A stretch of 64,000 nucleotides of DNA, from assembly GCF_000725495.1 (NCBI RefSeq), contig NZ_JNZD01000004.1:1-64000 (forward strand). The letters are read 5' to 3'. The notes below the pieces were generated by a model. That model was not told the DNA's origin. It was given only the letters and a program-made list of their open reading frames with translations, and made no database searches. This document shows, piece after piece, positions 16,297-25,053 of the stretch. How positions within the stretch are numbered: the stretch's first letter is position 1; each line of letters opens with the position of its first letter. This stretch comes from Streptomyces aureus. Lineage in GTDB: Bacteria; Actinomycetota; Actinomycetes; Streptomycetales; Streptomycetaceae. The translations under genes and the position numbers were made by a program.

Positions 16297-17408
16297 TCAC
16301 AGGCCAGGGATCTCAGCCCGCTGGTAGTGCAGCTCGGAGCGGACGTGTTCGAGGAGGCGCCCTGCCCAGTTGCGCCCCCGGCCGGCGTTGTCGCCCCAGA
16401 AGGCCGACTGCAGGTCGTCGTAGAGCATGGTGGCGTCATCCGTCGCCAGCAGGATCTCTGCCAGTTCGGGGTGCTGGTCGTACTTGGCGCGCAGCAGCCG
16501 CGTCATGACGGCGGTCCTGACATGCTCCCAGCCCTCGCGACGAGGCACCCCGGTGGCGAGCTTGCGCGCGGCAGAGGCGGTTTCCGCCGTCGCGATCGCG
16601 CTCCGAGCCTCCGGCTGAGCAGCTGACAAGGCCCAGTAGGCATGGGCGACCGAGGGATAGCTGACCTCTCCCACCGTGATCGGTGCGGGGTAGTCGTTGC
16701 GCAGGCCGAGCCTGCCCGGATCGTCCACAGGCTTGCCCGCGGGCGACTGGTAGAGCTGGACCGCCGGAGCGTGCGGCGCCACGGGTCCGTCCGCGGGGGC
16801 CTCTCGGCCCTCCGGCGTGCCCGCTCTTCGAAGTACGCGAGGGCTCTGTCGTAGACCTCCTGCGTGACGGGGGGATCAACAGCTTTGTAGGTCTGGCCGC
16901 CGGGCCCTGCCACCAGCACCCGCAGCGGCTCATCCTTTCGATCCATGTCCGCCAGCGCGTAGCGGCGCTGCGGGGTCGGGATGGCCAGGAACGCGGCCCG
17001 GGCAGCGGCCCGGTTCTCCTCGGTCCGGTCGGCGAGGAAGACATCGACTGCGGCCAGGCAGCGGTCCGTCGAGTCGGGCCGCCCGTTCAACTGGTCGATG
17101 GTGTCGCGGACTTCGGCGAGCATCAGTTCAGGGGTCCGCACGCTCTGCGGCTCGCTGAACTTCCACTCCGCAAGCTCGTGCGCGGACGCCTCGCCGCCCT
17201 CCGGGAGGCTGGTGGCCACCCAACCGGTGCGCAGCTTCTCCTCAAACTCCTCGATGGTGACGAGGCCCCAGCAGTCGATGAGTCCGTCGGCGTAGATGAA
17301 CAGGTCAGTGAGGAAGTAGTGCTCGCCGTTGCGGATGAAGACGTGCCGCCACGTACCGGGTATGCGGACACCGTCCGCCGTACGATGGGTGATCCGATTG
17401 CTGGGCAT
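16297..17408 (-). pseudogene. NADAR-family gene split by a frameshift
   Basis: Two frames together encode one protein of about 370 residues. The first, from ATG 17408, starts MPSNRITHRT, includes FIRNGEHYFLTDLFIYADGL and runs to RARRRAER. The second, ending at 16297, carries the NADAR (YbiA-like) domain: RNDYPAPITVGEVSYPSVAHAYWAL and YDDLQSAFWGDNAGRGRNWAGRLLEHVRSEL. The switch falls near 16794-16804 in a GAGAGGCCCCCG run; one missing G would restore the frame as ERAPADGP. The second half alone could start at a GTG a few codons later (16782). NADAR proteins are N-glycosidases acting on ADP-ribosylated or riboflavin-pathway substrates. The N-terminal domain was not recognised. It may be a true mutation, a sequencing error, or a -1 slip site. 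Confidence 0.75.
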
Positions 17409-17520
17409 CCTGGGATTGTGTCGCAGTGACCGCTTGGCAGACCGTAATTTTCCATCCGGTCGGCATCTGACATCCCAAGCCTCCAGACCTCGGTGACGAC
17501 GACGTTGCGGAGACCCCGAG

Positions 17521-17552
17521 CCGGTGCCGCCCGGGTTGTCGGGCGGCACCGG
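17521..17552 (-). terminator. Terminator hairpin (distal) after the phospholipase D gene
   Basis: Perfect 13-bp stem, CCGGTGCCGCCCG (17521-17533) with CGGGCGGCACCGG (17540-17552), 6-nt loop. Second of two hairpins downstream of the phospholipase D stop; it also lies upstream of the NADAR gene start on the same strand. Confidence 0.72.
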
Positions 17553-17590
17553 CACGGCGGGCGGGACCGGGGCGGCGGTCGGGGCTTGGC

Positions 17591-17618
17591 CCCGGTCGAG
17601 GCTGGGGCCTCGACCGGG
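17591..17618 (-). terminator. Terminator hairpin (proximal) after the phospholipase D gene
   Basis: Perfect 11-bp stem, CCCGGTCGAGG (17591-17601) with CCTCGACCGGG (17608-17618), 6-nt loop, 13 nt past the stop at 17632. With the distal hairpin it makes a tandem terminator, typical for a highly expressed secreted-enzyme gene. Confidence 0.72.
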
Positions 17619-17631
17619 CCGGAGCGGGCTG

Positions 17632-19248
17632 TCAGATCTTGCAGAGCCCCCGCTCGTAGTCGACCGTCGCGGCAGACTGGGAGTACTTCCACTGCGGCTG
17701 GAGCAGGGCGCTGTCGAGTTGGCGGGCGGCGTCCGGGCTCTCCACGATGTAGCCGAAGTCCTGCAGCCAGGCCGGGTAGAGGTTCTTCGAGCCGATGTAG
17801 AACGCCGAGCCGTCGACCGAGATGAGCTTGTGGTGCTGGGCGTAGGGGTGGCCGTCCGCCCACGTCTCGCTCGCGGAGCCGCGGAACGGGGCGAGTTGGA
17901 GGTTGCCGCACAGGGCCGCCCGGGCCCTCTGGTCGTCGCCGGTGGCCCGTACCAGCCTGCTGCGCAGCGCGTCGGTGATCTCGGAGAGGGACTTGATCTG
18001 CGAGTACCCTCCGCTCCCGATGGTTCCCCGGTTGGCGGGGTCGCTGACGACGATGCGCACCTTGACGCCGTCGGCGAGCTTGGCGGCCAGGGCGTCGTAC
18101 ACGCGCGTGTCGTACCGGGGCAGCGGCGGGCACGTGGCGTTGAGGTCCTGCTGCGAGATCTCGATGTGCCGGTCGGCACTGGAGATCAGCGAACGCAGGG
18201 CGCTCTCCTCGGGGTTGACCGTGTCGTAGTCGCGGTCGCCGTTGGTGTTGTCGTGCAGACCGGCCACGCACCGAGTGCCGGCGGTGTCCGGCAGTGAGGG
18301 GTGCCAGGCGGAGGCCGGATCGGCGTCCTCGATGCCCACCCCGAGCCCGCCGACGGCGATGACCGGCACGTCACCGGTGGCGGGAACCGCTCGCGGGTTG
18401 GTGTCCTGCTCCATGCGCGCCTGGCAGTCCGCCGCGCCCGAGGCCGCGTACCAGACACTCGCCACGTCGGTGCGGTTGCCGCAGGTCCAGCTCCAGAGCC
18501 GGTCCAGGTAGCGGCCCGCTGTGCCCGCCGCGGGGCCGGAGAGGGCCAGGTCGACGTCCGTCACCGGGTGCGCGGTGTCGAGGTAGTCGCCCTTCCAGTC
18601 GTTGGTGCCGCCGGTGATCGCGGTCTCTCCGTCGACGACGAGAAGCTTGGAGTGGTTCCACGACAGGGCGGTCTTGGAGGTCGTCATGGAGGCGACCTGG
18701 ATAGTGAGGGCGTCCGCCGCGGAGCCGAGTCCGGCCCGCAGGTCGGCGAGGTACTGAGAGGGTCGGACGTTGAGGTGGTAGAGGGGTGCGGCGCCGACGA
18801 GGACCCGGACCTTCGGATGGTGCCCGGCGGCCACGGATGACTTCAGTCCCGCGATGATGGCATCCTGGAAGGCGCCGTCCGGGAAGGGTGCGAGGCTGGA
18901 GATGTCGACGGTGCGGGTGGCGCGGGCGATGTTCCCGGTCATCCTGGCCAGCAGGTTCCTGGTTCCCTCACGGTCCCGGCATTCCGCGTCGCCCCAGCAG
19001 CCGGGGGTCTGCAGCAGCCAGCTCGCGGGGTCGCCGGACGCGGCATCGAGCCGGTTGCCCGCGCTCCGTTCCCATACGTCGCCCTCGAGGCCGGGTGAGA
19101 CCTCGCGGAGCGTGCGTTCCACGGCGTCGAGATGCGGGGTCGTCGAGGAGGGGGCGGCGGCTGCGGGCGCCGAGGGCAGGGCGGCGAGGGCCAGAGCGGA
19201 TATCAGCGCGGCACGCGCTGTGCGCTGTAAGCGGAGCGAAATGATCAC
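17632..19248 (-). CDS. Secreted phospholipase D (HKD superfamily)
   Basis: A 538-residue secreted enzyme that hydrolyses or transphosphatidylates phospholipids. The N-terminus is a signal peptide (two Arg, hydrophobic [20 protein letters not shown]-x-A type site near residue 32). Both HxKxxxxD catalytic motifs are intact: [17 protein letters not shown] (His199, Lys201, Asp206) and [19 protein letters not shown] (His472, Lys474, Asp479). Length and layout match Streptomyces phospholipase D. The start taken is GTG at 19248; no clear ribosome-binding site is seen, so the start is less sure than the product. Two hairpins follow the stop. Monocistronic by position. Confidence 0.95.
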   Translation of the reverse strand: MIISLRLQRTARAALISALALAALPSAPAAAAPSSTTPHLDAVERTLREVSPGLEGDVWERSAGNRLDAASGDPASWLLQTPGCWGDAECRDREGTRNLLARMTGNIARATRTVDISSLAPFPDGAFQDAIIAGLKSSVAAGHHPKVRVLVGAAPLYHLNVRPSQYLADLRAGLGSAADALTIQVASMTTSKTALSWNHSKLLVVDGETAITGGTNDWKGDYLDTAHPVTDVDLALSGPAAGTAGRYLDRLWSWTCGNRTDVASVWYAASGAADCQARMEQDTNPRAVPATGDVPVIAVGGLGVGIEDADPASAWHPSLPDTAGTRCVAGLHDNTNGDRDYDTVNPEESALRSLISSADRHIEISQQDLNATCPPLPRYDTRVYDALAAKLADGVKVRIVVSDPANRGTIGSGGYSQIKSLSEITDALRSRLVRATGDDQRARAALCGNLQLAPFRGSASETWADGHPYAQHHKLISVDGSAFYIGSKNLYPAWLQDFGYIVESPDAARQLDSALLQPQWKYSQSAATVDYERGLCKI

Positions 19249-19810
19249 GCACAGAAGTTACCAGCGAGTACAGGAGTGCGTTGAACACGGCGCAGTTGCG
19301 GGACAGTCCTGACACCCGGCCGTCGACAGGGCAACCGCGTCTGGTCATCGACGAACTGCAGCGAATGCACAGCTCGCCGCTCGCGAGAGGCCTCTGCAGC
19401 CAACTCCCCGCATGCGGCGAGCAGGAAACGAAAGCTGCTTGGTGACAGCGCCTTGTCAGCGGATCGACGGTCCGAGGCGTGTAGGGGGTGCGAAGCAGTT
19501 GGAGTCCGAGGAGTTCCACCAGACCAGCAGGGACGCCCGTCTGCGAGCGGTCCTCGCGGGCGTGGGCGACCCCGCGCCGGCCGATCAGCGGGGCCACGCG
19601 TGCAGCACTGCCCGGGCCGGGTCGTACCCCCCGCACGGTCAGTGGGCCGGAGGGCGCAGCACCGGCCCCTGCCCGACCAGCGGATCCCGGTCGAGGAAGG
19701 CGACCACGTCTTGGCGCTGCCCTTCCGCCCGGCGGCCGGCCGGTTGGTCGGGGCGGGGAGCGGACACGGCGGTTCGCTCCCCGCCCCTCGGTCCGTCGCC
19801 GTGCGGCGGG
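19249..19810. other. Intergenic region between the phospholipase D and LD-carboxypeptidase genes
   Basis: About 560 bp without a convincing gene. It contains the terminator at 19750-19787 and, on the minus strand at roughly 19641-19733, a short frame ending DVVAFLDRDPLVGQGPVL that faintly resembles the C-terminus of YciI-domain proteins and could be a remnant. The half nearest 19249 should hold the phospholipase D promoter; no box could be assigned. Confidence 0.4.
19750..19787 (-). terminator. Terminator hairpin at the end of the peptide-scavenging operon
   Basis: Perfect 13-bp stem GGGGCGGGGAGCG (19750-19762) and CGCTCCCCGCCCC (19775-19787) with a 12-nt loop, 23 nt beyond the LD-carboxypeptidase stop. 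Confidence 0.72.
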
Positions 19811-20740
19811 TCAGACGAGTACGGGATCCAGGAACGTCAGCACGCCCGCGTCCGCGTCCAGGCGGGCCCGCGTGCCGACGGGGAAGGTCTGCTGCGCGAC
19901 GCCGTGCCCGATGTCCGCACCGACCAGGACCGGGATGCCGAGATCGCCGAGCCGGTCGTGCAGCAGTTCCTCGACGCGTTCGCGGGTGCCGCAGTCCGTG
20001 AAGGTGCCGCAGACGATGCCGGCCGCGCCGTCGAAGTATCCGGCACGGCGCAGCTGGGTGAGGAAGCGGTCGAGCCGGAAGGTCTCCTCGTCGACGTCCT
20101 CCAGCAGGACGATGCCACCGCGGGCGGGCAGCGAGGTGTCCGTGCCCAGCGAGCAGGCCAGCAGGGTGACCGTGCCGCCGAGGGTGACGCCCTCGGCCGT
20201 GCCGCCCACCAGCGGGCGGGAACCGGGGAAGCGCAGTTCCTTCACCGAGGCGGGGTCGGTGAGGAGCGTGGCGAGCCCGTCGAAGTCGGCGCGTCCGGGG
20301 TGGAAACCGCGGATCGCGGGCATCGGGCCGAACAGCCCCGTCCAGCCGAGCTTCACGGCGACCGCCTCCAGCAGGGCCGTCACGTCGGAGAAGCCGATGA
20401 CCGTCCGCGGGGTCGGCGTGCCGAGCGCGTCCCAGTCGACCAGTTCGAGGGTGCGCTGGGCGCCGTAGCCGCCGGCCGCGCAGAAGACGGCCGTGAACGC
20501 GGGGTCGGTGAGCGCGGTCGTCAGGTCGCGGGCGCGCAGCGCGTCGTCGCCCGCGAGGTACTCCCCGCCCGCGCGCGCGGAGGCGAAGACCTCGGGCTGG
20601 AGGCCGAGGCCGCGCAGGGATTCGAGGCCGGTCTCCAGGTTCTCCTGGTTGGGCGGGCCGCTGGCTGCGATGACGGCGACGCGGTCGCCGGGCCGGGGTG
20701 CGGCGGGGCGGACGAGCCCGGCCGGAGGCAGGGTGGGCAT
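19811..20740 (-). CDS. LD-carboxypeptidase / MccF-like serine peptidase (family S66)
   Basis: A 309-residue S66 peptidase. It starts RPGDRVAVIAASGP, has FCAAGGYGAQRTLELVDW and IGFSDVTALLEAV with the nucleophile Ser, then VLLEDVDEETFRLDR and a late HGVAQQTFPVG that would supply Glu and His of the Ser-Glu-His triad. Relatives (LdcA, YkfA, MccF) remove D-Ala from murein tetrapeptides or cleave microcin-type amides. ATG at 20740 has AAGGAG upstream. It is the last gene of the long minus-strand unit, about 285 bp after the M20 gene, with a tandem repeat in the gap. No signal peptide, so it acts on imported peptides. In Bacillus subtilis a homologue (ykfA) also lies beside dppA and a peptide transporter. 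Confidence 0.9.
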   Translation of the reverse strand: MPTLPPAGLVRPAAPRPGDRVAVIAASGPPNQENLETGLESLRGLGLQPEVFASARAGGEYLAGDDALRARDLTTALTDPAFTAVFCAAGGYGAQRTLELVDWDALGTPTPRTVIGFSDVTALLEAVAVKLGWTGLFGPMPAIRGFHPGRADFDGLATLLTDPASVKELRFPGSRPLVGGTAEGVTLGGTVTLLACSLGTDTSLPARGGIVLLEDVDEETFRLDRFLTQLRRAGYFDGAAGIVCGTFTDCGTRERVEELLHDRLGDLGIPVLVGADIGHGVAQQTFPVGTRARLDADAGVLTFLDPVLV

Positions 20741-20830
20741 GGGACTCCTTGGGTGAGGCGCGGTAGACGGACGGTGGCCCGGCATGCGGGCTGGGCCGTG
20801 GAGCGGTGAGGGTCGGGCCGTCCCGGCTGG

Positions 20831-21010
20831 CGGACCGGCCCGGCGGCGGAACGAGAGGTACGGACCGGCCCGGCGGCCGAACGAGGGGTGCGGACGGGTC
20901 CGGCGGCCGAACGAGGGGGCGCACGAACCCCGTGGCAGGACGAGGGGTGCGGACAGACCCCCTGGTAGGGCAAGAGGTGCGGACGGACCTGGTGGCGGGA
21001 CGAGGGTACG
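20831..21010. repeat. Six imperfect tandem copies of a 30-bp repeat
   Basis: Units begin CGGACCGGCCCGGCGG or close variants at 20831, 20861, 20891, 20921, 20950 and 20980 (30, 30, 30, 29, 30 and about 31 bp); most end with ACGAGGGGTG. The array fills most of the gap between the M20 and LD-carboxypeptidase genes. No credible gene covers it. Confidence 0.75.
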
Positions 21011-21024
21011 CACGGACCCCGTGG

Positions 21025-22185
21025 TCAATGGGTCTGAAGGAACCCGGCGATGAGCGCCGCCCGCTCCAGCAGGGAGGACAGCGAGGCGTGTTCGTCCTCG
21101 CCGTGCGCGCCGGCTCCCGCGGGTCCGAGCCCGTCGGCGGTCGGGATGCCGAGCGCGCCGGTGAGGTTGGTGTCGCCCGCTCCTCCGGAGGAGCCGAGCG
21201 GCAGCTCAAGGCCCAGTGTGCCTGCCAGCCCGACCAGTTCGGCGGCCAGCGGATTCGCCGGGTTCATGGCCCAGGCCGGGCGGTGGGACAGCGTGCTCGT
21301 CGACAGGGTGGCCCGCTCCCGGACGGGCTTGGGTTCCAACACGGCCTTCATCAGGGCCCGTTCGGTCTCCGGGGAGGCGTAGCGCAGGCCGATCTCCGCC
21401 TCGGCGTGGTCGGCGACCACGTTGGCACGGGTCCCGCCGGTGATCGTGCCGACGTTCAGGGCAGCGTCCGGGAAGGATGCGGCCGCAGCCCGCAACGAGG
21501 CCAACTGGTCCACGAGTTCGTCGATCGCGGAGACGCCGAGCGCGGCGTCGAGTCCGGCGTGGGCGGCGACTCCGCGCACGCTCAGCCGGATCCGGGCCAC
21601 GCCGCGTCGGCCGATCTTCAACGCGCCGCCGGGCAGCGGCGGTTCGAGGCCGAGCACGGCGTGGGCGCCCTCGGCGTGCTCGGCCACCAGGCGGCTGCCG
21701 TCGGGACTGCCGATCTCCTCGTCGTTGACGACGACCAGCCGGACCGGACGCCTCGGCGCGGCGCCGGTGCGCGACAGCAGTTCCATCGCCAGTTCGACCG
21801 CGACCAGGGAGCCCTTCATGTCGAAGACGCCGGGACCGGTCACCGTGTCGCCGTCCTCGGCGAGCGTGAAGGGCCGTCGGGCAATGGTGCCGGCCGGGAA
21901 GACGGTGTCGCTGTGGGCCACCAGCAGCGTGTGTCCCGGGCGAGCGCCGTCGTCCGCTGTCCCGGAGCCGCTCCAGTACGCCACCAGGTGGTCACCGCCC
22001 GGACCCGGCGGGTGCGCGATGCGGTCCGCCGTGGCGGCGAGGGACGTGGCGAGTTCCGCGCCGAACACGGCGGCGCGGTCGGCGTCCGCGGAGGGCGTCT
22101 CCAACGAGACCAGGCGCTCCCAGCGTTCGAGGGCGGTGTCGCCGAACGTGCGGGCGAGAGCGAGGAGGTCGACCGGCTCAGCCAT
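21025..22185 (-). CDS. M20-family metallo-hydrolase (ArgE/DapE/CPG2 type)
   Basis: A 386-residue dinuclear zinc amidohydrolase: TLLVAHSDTVFPAG (first His and catalytic Asp), GPGVFDMKGSLVA (bridging Asp), VVNDEEIGSPDGS (Glu pair) and a C-terminal GAGAHGEDEHASL (His). It removes an N-acyl group or C-terminal residue from an amino acid or peptide. ATG 22185 lies inside the dppA end (8-nt overlap). Standing next to an N-acylamino acid racemase and a GNAT acyltransferase, it is a good candidate for the deacylase that releases the free L-amino acid; simple peptidase function is the alternative. Confidence 0.9.
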   Translation of the reverse strand: MAEPVDLLALARTFGDTALERWERLVSLETPSADADRAAVFGAELATSLAATADRIAHPPGPGGDHLVAYWSGSGTADDGARPGHTLLVAHSDTVFPAGTIARRPFTLAEDGDTVTGPGVFDMKGSLVAVELAMELLSRTGAAPRRPVRLVVVNDEEIGSPDGSRLVAEHAEGAHAVLGLEPPLPGGALKIGRRGVARIRLSVRGVAAHAGLDAALGVSAIDELVDQLASLRAAAASFPDAALNVGTITGGTRANVVADHAEAEIGLRYASPETERALMKAVLEPKPVRERATLSTSTLSHRPAWAMNPANPLAAELVGLAGTLGLELPLGSSGGAGDTNLTGALGIPTADGLGPAGAGAHGEDEHASLSSLLERAALIAGFLQTH

Positions 22186-23017
22186 AGCAGTTCTCCACGG
22201 CGGAGGTGACCACACGGGTCAGGGCACGGAAGCAGCGGATCGCCTCGTACATCGTGGGCAGTGTGAACCGCACGGTCAGCGGGTCGGTCTGGACGACGCC
22301 GGGGATGTAGCCGGCCGCGGGCGCCAGATGGGCGGCGTCGAACGACACCTCATAGGTGTAGCCCTCGACGGGCGGGGCGATCGGGCCGTTCGGGGCGGGC
22401 AGGGCGGTGAGGCCCTCGCGGGCCGCCTCGGTGATCCGGGCGGCGCTCAGCTCCGGTGGCAGGCAGATCGCGGAATAGCGGTCCACGCAGGTCTTGACCA
22501 CGGCGTGCGCGGCGTGCGGTGCCCAGCCGCGGGCGTCCTCGCAGGCCAGGTCGTCGCCGGTGACCAGGATGACCGGGACGCCGTACTCGTCGGCGAGCAG
22601 CGCGTTCATGCGGCCCTCGGAGGCCGGCTCGCCGTTGATGCGTACGGCGGTGATGGTGTTCGGCAGATAGGTGTGGGCGAGGACGCCGGGCTGCCCCGCG
22701 CCGGTGTGGTAGCCGACGAAGGCCACCGCGTCCGGCGAGCGGTCGATGCCCTCCATCATGCCGAGCGGTTTGTGCGTGCCGATGAGCAGCGTGGCCCGTC
22801 GGTCGAGCCGGTCGAGCAGGAGGTTGCGCTGGTCGGCGTGGGCCTCGTTGACCAGGATCTCGGTGGCGCCGGCGGCGGCGAGACCGGCGATCGCGGCGTT
22901 GACGTCGTCGGTGAGGAAGCGCCGGTTGTACTCCCATCTGGGGTGGCCCGGCTCGCAGTCGTCGGGGAAGGTGACGCCGGTGACGCCCTCCATGTCGGCC
23001 GAGATGAGGACCTTCAT
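22178..23017 (-). CDS. dppA: D-aminopeptidase (DppA, family M55)
   Basis: A 279-residue zinc D-aminopeptidase that cleaves D-amino-acyl peptides such as D-Ala-D-Ala. The opening MKVLISADMEGVTGV is the M55 signature, with Asp and Glu as metal ligands. EILVNEAHADQRNLL, FVGYHTGAG and the His of LAHTYLPNTI supply further ligands typical of DppA. ATG 23017 is preceded by AAGGAG and overlaps the racemase gene end by 4 nt. B. subtilis DppA is the founding member, 274 residues, also encoded with a dipeptide transporter. Cytoplasmic. Confidence 0.93.
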   Translation of the reverse strand: MKVLISADMEGVTGVTFPDDCEPGHPRWEYNRRFLTDDVNAAIAGLAAAGATEILVNEAHADQRNLLLDRLDRRATLLIGTHKPLGMMEGIDRSPDAVAFVGYHTGAGQPGVLAHTYLPNTITAVRINGEPASEGRMNALLADEYGVPVILVTGDDLACEDARGWAPHAAHAVVKTCVDRYSAICLPPELSAARITEAAREGLTALPAPNGPIAPPVEGYTYEVSFDAAHLAPAAGYIPGVVQTDPLTVRFTLPTMYEAIRCFRALTRVVTSAVENCYG

Positions 23018-24168
23018 GCTGCCTGCTCCTTCGGGGCGGTGAGGTGGGCGCGCGGCCGTATCGTCCAGGTGCGCACGGTGTGCCGCGCCAGTTCCTCGAC
23101 GTCGACGTCCAGGCCGAGGCCGGGGCGGGAGCGGGGTACGGCCACCATGCCGTCGACGGCGCGGATCGGCGGCGTGACGATGTCGCGCCGGTAGTACTTG
23201 TCGGAGCCGGAGACGTCCGAGGGGAGCGTGAAGCCGGGCAGGGCCGCGAGGGCCAGGTTGGCGGCCCGGCCGATGCCGAACTCGTGCATCCCGCCGCACC
23301 ACACCGGCACACCCGCGTCCAGGCACAGGTCGTGCACGGTCCTCGAGGGGCCGAGGCCGCCGAGCCGGGACACCTTGATGTTGACGATGTCGGCCGCGCC
23401 CAGGTGCAGCGCGGTGCGCAGCACGTCCGGGGTGGTGACCGACTCGTCGAGACACACCGGGGTGTCGAGCCGGGCGGCGAGCCGGGCGTGCGAGAGCAGG
23501 TCGGTCGCGGCGTAGGGCTGCTCGATCATCAAGAGGCCGCGCCCGTCCAGCTCCGTGAACACCGCCTCCTGTCCGGGCCGGTACGCGGTGTTGGCGTCCA
23601 CCTGGAGCGCGACGCCGGGGAAGGTGTCCTGGACGGCGCGGACCGGTTCCAGGTCCCAGCCGGGGCGGATCTTCAGCTTGATCCTGCGATAGCCGTCGGC
23701 GACGTGCCGGGAGACCTGCGCGAGCAGCGCGTCGATCGTCGGTTCGATGCCGAGGCTGACCCCGGCCGGCACCGCGTCCGCGCGGGCGCCGAGCACGTCG
23801 GCCAATGACCGGCCGCGGTACTGCCCGTAGAGGTCCCAGCAGGCCATGTCGAGGCCCGCGCGGGCGAAGTGGTTGTCGCTGACCTTGGCGGTGAGCCGGG
23901 CCGCGTCGTCCGGGTGCTCCCAGGGCCGGCCGAGGAGCATCGGGCCCAGGTACTCGCCGAGCACCTGCCAGCAGCTCCACGTGGACTCTCCGCAGTAGTA
24001 CGGGTCGCTGGGCGAGGCGCACTCGCCCCAGCCGACGCTGCCGTCCTCCGCGGTCGCGCGGACGACGATGTGCTCCAGGTGCGACTTGCGGTGCGAGCTG
24101 GTCTCGAAGGAGTGGACGAGGTCGAGGCGGACCAGCGCCAGCTCGATCTCGGTGAGGGTGACGGTCAT
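23014..24168 (-). CDS. Enolase-superfamily N-acylamino acid racemase / OSBS-type enzyme
   Basis: A 384-residue muconate-lactonising subgroup enzyme. Catalytic set: Lys164 and Lys166 (RIKLKIRPG), metal ligands Asp191 (QVDANTAY), Glu216 (IEQPY) and Asp241 (LDES), and Lys265 (NIKVSRLGG). The C-terminal GGMHEFGIGRAANLALAALP is the form seen in o-succinylbenzoate synthase/N-succinylamino acid racemases, not the DxD end of dipeptide epimerases. With GNAT, D-aminopeptidase and M20 genes around it and no menaquinone genes, racemisation of N-acyl (probably N-succinyl) amino acids is favoured. ATG 24168; weak ribosome-binding site, 30 nt after the GNAT gene. Confidence 0.87.
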   Translation of the reverse strand: MTVTLTEIELALVRLDLVHSFETSSHRKSHLEHIVVRATAEDGSVGWGECASPSDPYYCGESTWSCWQVLGEYLGPMLLGRPWEHPDDAARLTAKVSDNHFARAGLDMACWDLYGQYRGRSLADVLGARADAVPAGVSLGIEPTIDALLAQVSRHVADGYRRIKLKIRPGWDLEPVRAVQDTFPGVALQVDANTAYRPGQEAVFTELDGRGLLMIEQPYAATDLLSHARLAARLDTPVCLDESVTTPDVLRTALHLGAADIVNIKVSRLGGLGPSRTVHDLCLDAGVPVWCGGMHEFGIGRAANLALAALPGFTLPSDVSGSDKYYRRDIVTPPIRAVDGMVAVPRSRPGLGLDVDVEELARHTVRTWTIRPRAHLTAPKEQAA

Positions 24169-24198
24169 GTGCGGGGTGTCCTACCGTGCGGGGCCCGG

Positions 24199-25053
24199 TC
24201 AGGGGCGCGGCGTCGGGCCGTGTGCGGCGGCCCGGGGGATGAAGCGGTACGCGGCGAGGCCGTCCGGCAGCCGTACGCAGGAGACGGCGGTGCGGTCGGC
24301 GAGCAGGCGGGCGAACGTGCGGCTGACCCGGCCGCGCAGCCGGGCGGCGTGCTCGGGTCCGGTCTCGGCCCGCAGCCGGTCCCAGTCGTCGGGCAGCACG
24401 ACGATGCGGTCCTCGCCCTCGTCGTACACCTCGCCGGCGCGATGCCCGCCGGGCGGTGGTTCGGGTGCGGGCCCGGCGGGCCGCGCGGCGCCGTCCAGGT
24501 GCCAGGAGACGATGAAGCGGTCGGTGGACTCGCCGGTGGCCGCGCCGAATCCGGAGGTGCCGTACATCGCGGGCTTGAAGGTGTCGACGACCGCGCCGAG
24601 CACGTCCAGGTTGAAGTGGGCGTTGCGGGTCTGCATCGGGTCGTACGCCCAGCGGATCAGTGTGGTGCCCTCGGCGAGGCAGCGGTCGCGCTGGCCGAGC
24701 TTGAGCAGCCGGCCGATGCCGAGGCCCTGGCGTTCGTGTGCCACCACGGCGAGCTGCGAGTACTGGTACAGGCGCCGGCCACTCCCGTCCGTGCCGTGCT
24801 CGCGGGCGAGGAAGCTGTAGGTGAAGCCCACGAGGTGGTCGCCGAGGAAGGCGCCGACGACCAGCCCGCTGTTGTGCTGGAGGGCGGTGAGCAGACGGGG
24901 GTTGAGGCTGCCGTCGCCGGGACGCAGCCCCATGACCCGCTCGTACAGCGCGACGCAGTCGGCCATCTCCGCGGGGCCGTCCACGTCCCGGACGACGAGC
25001 GGCGGGCCCTGTCGGGAGCGGGCCGCCGTCCTCGGCGGCGCCGTAGACGTCAC
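24199..25053 (-). CDS. GNAT acyltransferase, COG3375-like; candidate D-amino acid N-acyltransferase
   Basis: A 284-residue GNAT protein. The acyl-CoA loop is QLAVVAHERQGLGIGRLLK. It is followed by IRWAYDPMQTRNAHFNLDVL, a segment I associate with the COG3375 family. Homologues are encoded next to N-succinylamino acid racemases in Geobacillus, where a GNAT succinylates D-amino acids. The GTG at 25053 overlaps the upstream ATPase stop (GTGA). Residues 190-220 are Pro/Gly rich and probably a linker. The acyl donor (succinyl- versus acetyl-CoA) is not readable from sequence. Confidence 0.85.
   Translation of the reverse strand: MTSTAPPRTAARSRQGPPLVVRDVDGPAEMADCVALYERVMGLRPGDGSLNPRLLTALQHNSGLVVGAFLGDHLVGFTYSFLAREHGTDGSGRRLYQYSQLAVVAHERQGLGIGRLLKLGQRDRCLAEGTTLIRWAYDPMQTRNAHFNLDVLGAVVDTFKPAMYGTSGFGAATGESTDRFIVSWHLDGAARPAGPAPEPPPGGHRAGEVYDEGEDRIVVLPDDWDRLRAETGPEHAARLRGRVSRTFARLLADRTAVSCVRLPDGLAAYRFIPRAAAHGPTPRP

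Noticed and set aside
20806..22209. Plus-strand frame with GGRTRGADG-type repeats
   Set aside because: Antisense to the M20 gene and the 30-bp tandem repeats; low-complexity Arg/Gly composition is an artefact of the repeat DNA.
23014..24168. Dipeptide (L-Ala-D/L-Glu) epimerase, as in the Bacillus dpp-ykf operon
   Set aside because: The C-terminal motif is GGMHEFGIGR as in OSBS/N-acylamino acid racemases and the DxD motif of dipeptide epimerases is not visible.
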